Assembly (NCBI RefSeq): GCF_001028175.1
Contig: NZ_AEJF01000230.1
Span: 1-64,000 of the forward strand
DNA length: 64,000 nucleotides
Direction: 5' to 3'
Origin: Caballeronia mineralivorans PML1(12)
Lineage (GTDB): Bacteria; Pseudomonadota; Gammaproteobacteria; Burkholderiales; Burkholderiaceae
Shown: one piece after another, positions 60,904 to 64,000 of the stretch
Layout of the letters: each line of letters opens with the position of its first letter
Numbering within the stretch: the first letter of the stretch is position 1
Notes under the pieces: generated by a model
What the model was told of the DNA's origin: nothing
Databases searched by the model: none
Seen by the model: only the letters and a program-made list of their open reading frames with translations
Translations under genes and position numbers: made by a program

Positions 60904-62304
60904 ATGACGTTCAGTAGCAGCATAGCCGAGCTGGACCGCGCGAGTGTCTTGCATCCTTTTACAAACCTGAAGGACTTTGCCAACGGTACGTTGGGCGACC
61001 CGACCATCATCGAAACCGCCCAAGGGGTAAAGATCAAGGACTCGACCGGACGGGAGTACATCGACGGATTCGGTGGCTTATATTGCGTCAACGTGGGCTA
61101 TGGGCGCACCGAAGTCGCGGACGCCATTACGCGGCAAGCAAACAAGCTTGCCTACTACCACAGTTACGCCGCGCACACGACGGAGGAGTTGGCGAGGCTA
61201 TCGAGCCGGCTGGTGAAGATGGCACCAGGAAACATGAGTAAGGTGTTTTATGGACTTTCCGGATCAGATGCCAACGAGACTCAGGCTAAGCTGGTTTGGT
61301 ACTACAACAATTTGTTAGGCCGGCCGAGGAAGAAAAAAATCATTTCCCGAGAGCGTGGTTATCACGGCTGCACGGTGGTATCCGGGTCCATGACGGGAAT
61401 GAGCTTTTATCATGACCACATGGACTTGCCGCTCCCTGGAATCCTGCATACCGGTGTGCCGCACCATTACTGGGGGGCAGTGCCCGACGAAACCGAGGAA
61501 GCCTTTTCCTTGCGGCGCGCACAGGAACTCGAAACACTGATCCTCGCGGAAGACCCGGATACCGTAGCTGCTTTCATCGCCGAGCCCGTGTTGGGTACCG
61601 GTGGTATTACACCGCCGCCGAAGGGTTACTGGCCCGCAATTCAAGCGGTACTGCGCAAATACGACATCCTGCTCATTGCCGACGAGGTGATTTGCGGATT
61701 CGGCCGTATCGGAACGCCCTTTGGCTGCGACATGTACGGGATCGTGCCTGATCTCGTTACCGTCGCGAAGGGATTGACCTCGGCGTACTTCCCCCTGTCG
61801 GCCTCGATCGTCAGCGAAAAAATCTATGCGGTGATGGAGGATGGCGCAGAACGGGTAGGTGCGTTCTCCCACGGCTACACGTACTCAGGTCATCCGATTG
61901 GTGCTGCAACCGCTAATGCAGTTCTCGACATTGTCGAGCGGGAGAACCTCGTCGAAAAAGCCGCCTCGACAGGCGCCTATCTTCAGGCACGCATGCACGA
62001 GCGCTTCGCTCACCTCCCGATCGTTGGAGAGGTACGTGGCGTGGGCATGCTCGCGGCCATCGAGTTCGTAGCCGATCGCGACAAAAAGCTGCGGTTTGAT
62101 CCTGCTATGAAAGTCGGCGCACGGATATCCAAGGCCGCCCGGGACCGGCAACTGATCGCGCGAGCGATGCCTCATGGAGACATCCTCGGCTTTGCGCCGC
62201 CGCTGATCATGACCGAGAGCGAGGTCGACGAAATGATGGAGATCACGGCAGCAGCGATCAAACAGGTGACTGACGAACTGGTCCGCGACGGCTTACGGTT
62301 CTAA
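60904..62304 (+). CDS. Class III aminotransferase (omega-amino acid/polyamine:pyruvate type)
   Basis: PLP enzyme of 466 residues. It has the N-terminal substrate-site stretch LHPFTNLKDFANG, YIDGFGGLYCVNVGYGR, phosphate-binding YGLSGSDANETQ, RGYHGCTVVSGSMTGM, cofactor Asp in LLIADEVICGFGRIGTPFG, and Schiff-base Lys in VTVAKGLTSAYFPLSA. These features match beta-alanine/putrescine:pyruvate aminotransferases (SpuC-like) rather than GabT. GGAG is 8 bases before the ATG. Its product would be an amino-aldehyde or semialdehyde, suiting the aldehyde dehydrogenases in the cluster. An ABC ATPase gene follows after 38 bases. Confidence 0.92.
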   Translation: MTFSSSIAELDRASVLHPFTNLKDFANGTLGDPTIIETAQGVKIKDSTGREYIDGFGGLYCVNVGYGRTEVADAITRQANKLAYYHSYAAHTTEELARLSSRLVKMAPGNMSKVFYGLSGSDANETQAKLVWYYNNLLGRPRKKKIISRERGYHGCTVVSGSMTGMSFYHDHMDLPLPGILHTGVPHHYWGAVPDETEEAFSLRRAQELETLILAEDPDTVAAFIAEPVLGTGGITPPPKGYWPAIQAVLRKYDILLIADEVICGFGRIGTPFGCDMYGIVPDLVTVAKGLTSAYFPLSASIVSEKIYAVMEDGAERVGAFSHGYTYSGHPIGAATANAVLDIVERENLVEKAASTGAYLQARMHERFAHLPIVGEVRGVGMLAAIEFVADRDKKLRFDPAMKVGARISKAARDRQLIARAMPHGDILGFAPPLIMTESEVDEMMEITAAAIKQVTDELVRDGLRF

Positions 62305-62342
62305 ACCCATCGCGGCCTACCGTCCTTTCTCGGAGTGCCTTC

Positions 62343-63284
62343 ATGTCAGACGAGATTTTCGCTTCAGACGCTGTCGCTGGATCGATTCTTAAACGGGTCG
62401 CACATTATCCCGGCGTTGGACACAGTCCAGAAAGCTCCGGTCCTATCGGGCAGGCCCCGCTGGACAGTCCAATGCTTGACTGCTCGATCTCGAGTAAGAA
62501 AGCGTCGGGCGTAGGGCGTGCCATGGCCGCCGTCGCTGTCCGTGGGCTGAGGAAGAGCTACGGGAACGTTCCTGTCCTGAAGGGCATCGACCTGACGGCA
62601 AATCAGGGAGACGTCATCTCGATCATCGGGGCGTCAGGATCAGGCAAAAGTACGGCGTTGCGCTGTATCAATCTGCTTGAGACGCCTGATGCCGGCGAGA
62701 TCGAGATCTGCGGCGAGGTGATCAGGATGCGATCGGGAAGCCACGGGCAAAATGGGCCTGCGGACCGGCACCAGATCGAGCGCATTCGCCGAACCGCGGG
62801 GATGGTGTTTCAGAGCTTCGACCTGTGGTCGCATCTCACTGTGCTGCAAAACGTGATCGAAGCCCCAATTCACGTGCTTCAAAAGCCACGGAAGGAGGCG
62901 ATCGACCACGCGTTGCACCTGCTGGAAAAAGTCGGACTTTCCGACAAGCTGAACCACTATCCCAGCCGGCTTTCAGGCGGCCAGCAACAACGGGCCGCGA
63001 TTGCCCGCACGCTTGCCATGCAACCGAAAGTCATGCTCTTCGATGAACCGACGTCCGCGCTCGATCCGGAACTCGTCGGCGAGGTACTGCGCGTCATCCG
63101 AGGGCTGGTCGAGGAGGGCCGCACGATGCTGCTCGTCACGCACGAAATGCGCTTTGCCCGGGAGGTATCGGACAAGATCGTGTTCCTGCATCAGGGACGA
63201 GTCGAGGAAGAGGGATCCCCGGACCGGTTGTTCGACCGGCCAGAGTCGGACCAGACAAGGAAATTCCTGCGGCAACATTTCTGA
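62343..63284 (+). CDS. Amino-acid ABC transporter ATP-binding protein with N-terminal extension
   Basis: ATPase of 313 residues, about 55-60 longer than HisP/GlnQ proteins. Residues 1-60 are a polar segment (KRVAHYPGVGHSPESSG, SISSKKASG) with no known domain. The standard core follows from MAAVAVRGLRKSYG (residue 61): Walker A GASGSGKST, a HisP-type insertion with RSGSHGQ, Q-loop MVFQSFDLWSHLTVLQNV, signature LSGGQQQR, Walker B VMLFDEPTSALDPELVGEV, H-loop VTHEMRFAREV. GGAG at 62335 supports the long start at 62343; an internal ATG at 62523 would give the normal length but has a poorer site. Confidence 0.9.
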   Translation: MSDEIFASDAVAGSILKRVAHYPGVGHSPESSGPIGQAPLDSPMLDCSISSKKASGVGRAMAAVAVRGLRKSYGNVPVLKGIDLTANQGDVISIIGASGSGKSTALRCINLLETPDAGEIEICGEVIRMRSGSHGQNGPADRHQIERIRRTAGMVFQSFDLWSHLTVLQNVIEAPIHVLQKPRKEAIDHALHLLEKVGLSDKLNHYPSRLSGGQQQRAAIARTLAMQPKVMLFDEPTSALDPELVGEVLRVIRGLVEEGRTMLLVTHEMRFAREVSDKIVFLHQGRVEEEGSPDRLFDRPESDQTRKFLRQHF

Positions 63285-63384
63285 TTAGCCGCAAGGTCAA
63301 TGCCTCATCGCGGGCAATCAGCTTTTCGTTTGATGCAACCAAAGGCGACCAATAGTGGCCGCCCGAACAATTTGGAGAATGGAA

Positions 63385-64000
63385 ATGTCGAAAGGAAAAC
63401 TCTTAAGTTGTCTGCTGGGCCTGTTGTTCGCCGCCATTTCCACCTCCGGTATGGCCGCACAAGGGACCCTGACTGTCGGAACCGAGGGCGACGCCCCTCC
63501 GTACAGCATGGCTGACGCGACCGGCAACGTCACGGGCTTTGACGCGGATGTCGCGCGGGCGATTTGTGCAAAGCTCGATGTCACCTGCAAATTTGTCGTC
63601 CAGGCTTTCGATACATTGATTCCGGCACTCGATGCGAAGCGGTTCGACATCATCATCTCCGGTCTGGGGATCACCGAGGAGCGAAAAAAGAAGATCGGCT
63701 ACTCGATCCCCTACGCCTCGGCACCGCAATATTTCATCGTGCCCAAGGGATCGGCCCTCGCGAAGTTCACTTCACTGCCTCCGCTCCTCGCTGCGCTGAA
63801 GGGGAAATCCATTGGCGTCGTAACAGGCACGACCTACTCACGATTTATCGCGAAGAACATTCCCGATGCAACGATCAAGAGCTACGATTCTTTGACCCAG
63901 ATGGAGAGCGACTTGAGCGCAAGGCGCTTCGATACCGCGTTCGACGACGGTTCTTCCTGGACCGATTACCTGAAAAAGCCGGAAGGGACGAATTTCGAAC
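63385..64000 (+). CDS. Amino-acid ABC transporter substrate-binding protein (partial, runs off window)
   Basis: The frame is open from the ATG at 63385 to the window end without a stop, giving 205 residues so far. The signal peptide is MSKGKLLSCLLGLLFAAISTSGMAAQG. The mature start GTLTVGTEGDAPPYSMADATGNVTGFDADVARAICAKL and the later FDTLIPALDAKRFDIIISGLGITEERKKKIGYSIPY and GVVTGTTYSRFIA identify a lysine/arginine/ornithine or opine-type SBP_bac_3 receptor. GGAG is 9 bases before the ATG. It follows the ATPase gene by 100 bases; permease genes probably lie beyond the window. Confidence 0.92.
   Translation, partial: MSKGKLLSCLLGLLFAAISTSGMAAQGTLTVGTEGDAPPYSMADATGNVTGFDADVARAICAKLDVTCKFVVQAFDTLIPALDAKRFDIIISGLGITEERKKKIGYSIPYASAPQYFIVPKGSALAKFTSLPPLLAALKGKSIGVVTGTTYSRFIAKNIPDATIKSYDSLTQMESDLSARRFDTAFDDGSSWTDYLKKPEGTNFE

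Overview
The window looks like a chromosome segment from a beta-proteobacterium of the Burkholderiaceae, most likely the Paraburkholderia/Caballeronia group. It is GC-rich and dense. It carries families typical of that group: DUF3331 and DUF3088 proteins, a Gram-negative trimeric porin, a methyl-accepting chemotaxis protein ending in a CheR-tether pentapeptide, the PrkA/DUF444/SpoVR trio, and many LysR, TetR and amino-acid ABC systems. No rRNA, tRNA, CRISPR array, intact transposase or prophage gene was seen. Placement is by recognition of protein families only; no database search was possible.

Layout, left to right. (1) 0.1-5.9 kb: trehalose-6-phosphate synthase OtsA, a GT4 glycosyltransferase, then small envelope or secreted proteins (Ysc84-like lipoprotein, a two-helix membrane protein, PsiF) and a small conserved protein. 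(2) 6.2-10.7 kb: a sugar ABC locus with binding protein, double ATPase and LacI repressor. Its permease gene survives only as a frameshifted N-terminal stub. (3) 11.2-14.1 kb: a chemoreceptor and a 2-keto-4-pentenoate hydratase-like protein. (4) 14.4-19.9 kb: the prkA-DUF444-spoVR stress module, preceded by five GGATAAC-like repeats spaced exactly 11 bp. (5) 20-29.4 kb: AI-2E-type permease; a TetR gene with two matching operators and its SDR/epimerase operon; aldo/keto reductase; a DHA2 efflux pump divergent from a LysR regulator; a tannase-family esterase; a DUF3331 protein. (6) 29.4-34.4 kb: a patchy region with two decayed genes (an FAD oxidoreductase stub and a phosphoesterase remnant) around a TetR gene and an AmpR/class C beta-lactamase pair. 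(7) 34.5-39.9 kb: a GlxA/FtrA-type regulator, a phthalate-dioxygenase-reductase-like protein, a PepSY membrane protein, a DUF3088 protein and a porin. A shared 28-bp motif lies upstream of both the reductase and the PepSY gene. (8) 40.1-45.5 kb: a complete five-gene NikABCDE/Dpp-type ABC transporter behind a perfect 19-bp palindrome.

(9) 45.5-64 kb: an accessory amine or amino-acid catabolic cluster in several operons. A leftward operon encodes a binding protein, class III aminotransferase, permease and ATPase. Opposite it is an aldehyde dehydrogenase. A second leftward operon encodes an FAD amine oxidoreductase, a second aldehyde dehydrogenase and an XRE-cupin regulator. Divergent from that, a rightward operon encodes a binding protein, permease, ATPase, isochorismatase-type hydrolase and a second FAD oxidase, closed by a convergent Lrp-type regulator. 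Then come an omega-type aminotransferase, an ATPase and a binding protein cut by the window end. The enzyme set (flavin oxidation of an amine, aldehyde oxidation, transamination) and the PuuR-like regulator suggest uptake and breakdown of polyamines or related amino compounds. No glutamate-putrescine ligase (PuuA) was seen, so the substrate is open.

The observations most worth following are in regulatory DNA and gene remnants. These are the paired operators over both divergent promoters at 55.8 kb, the 19-bp inverted pair at 49.9/50.2 kb, the 48-bp ghost of a second XRE-cupin gene at 45.5 kb, the FtrA-type motif pair at 35.5/36.7 kb, the 11-bp phased array before prkA, and the missing sugar permease.
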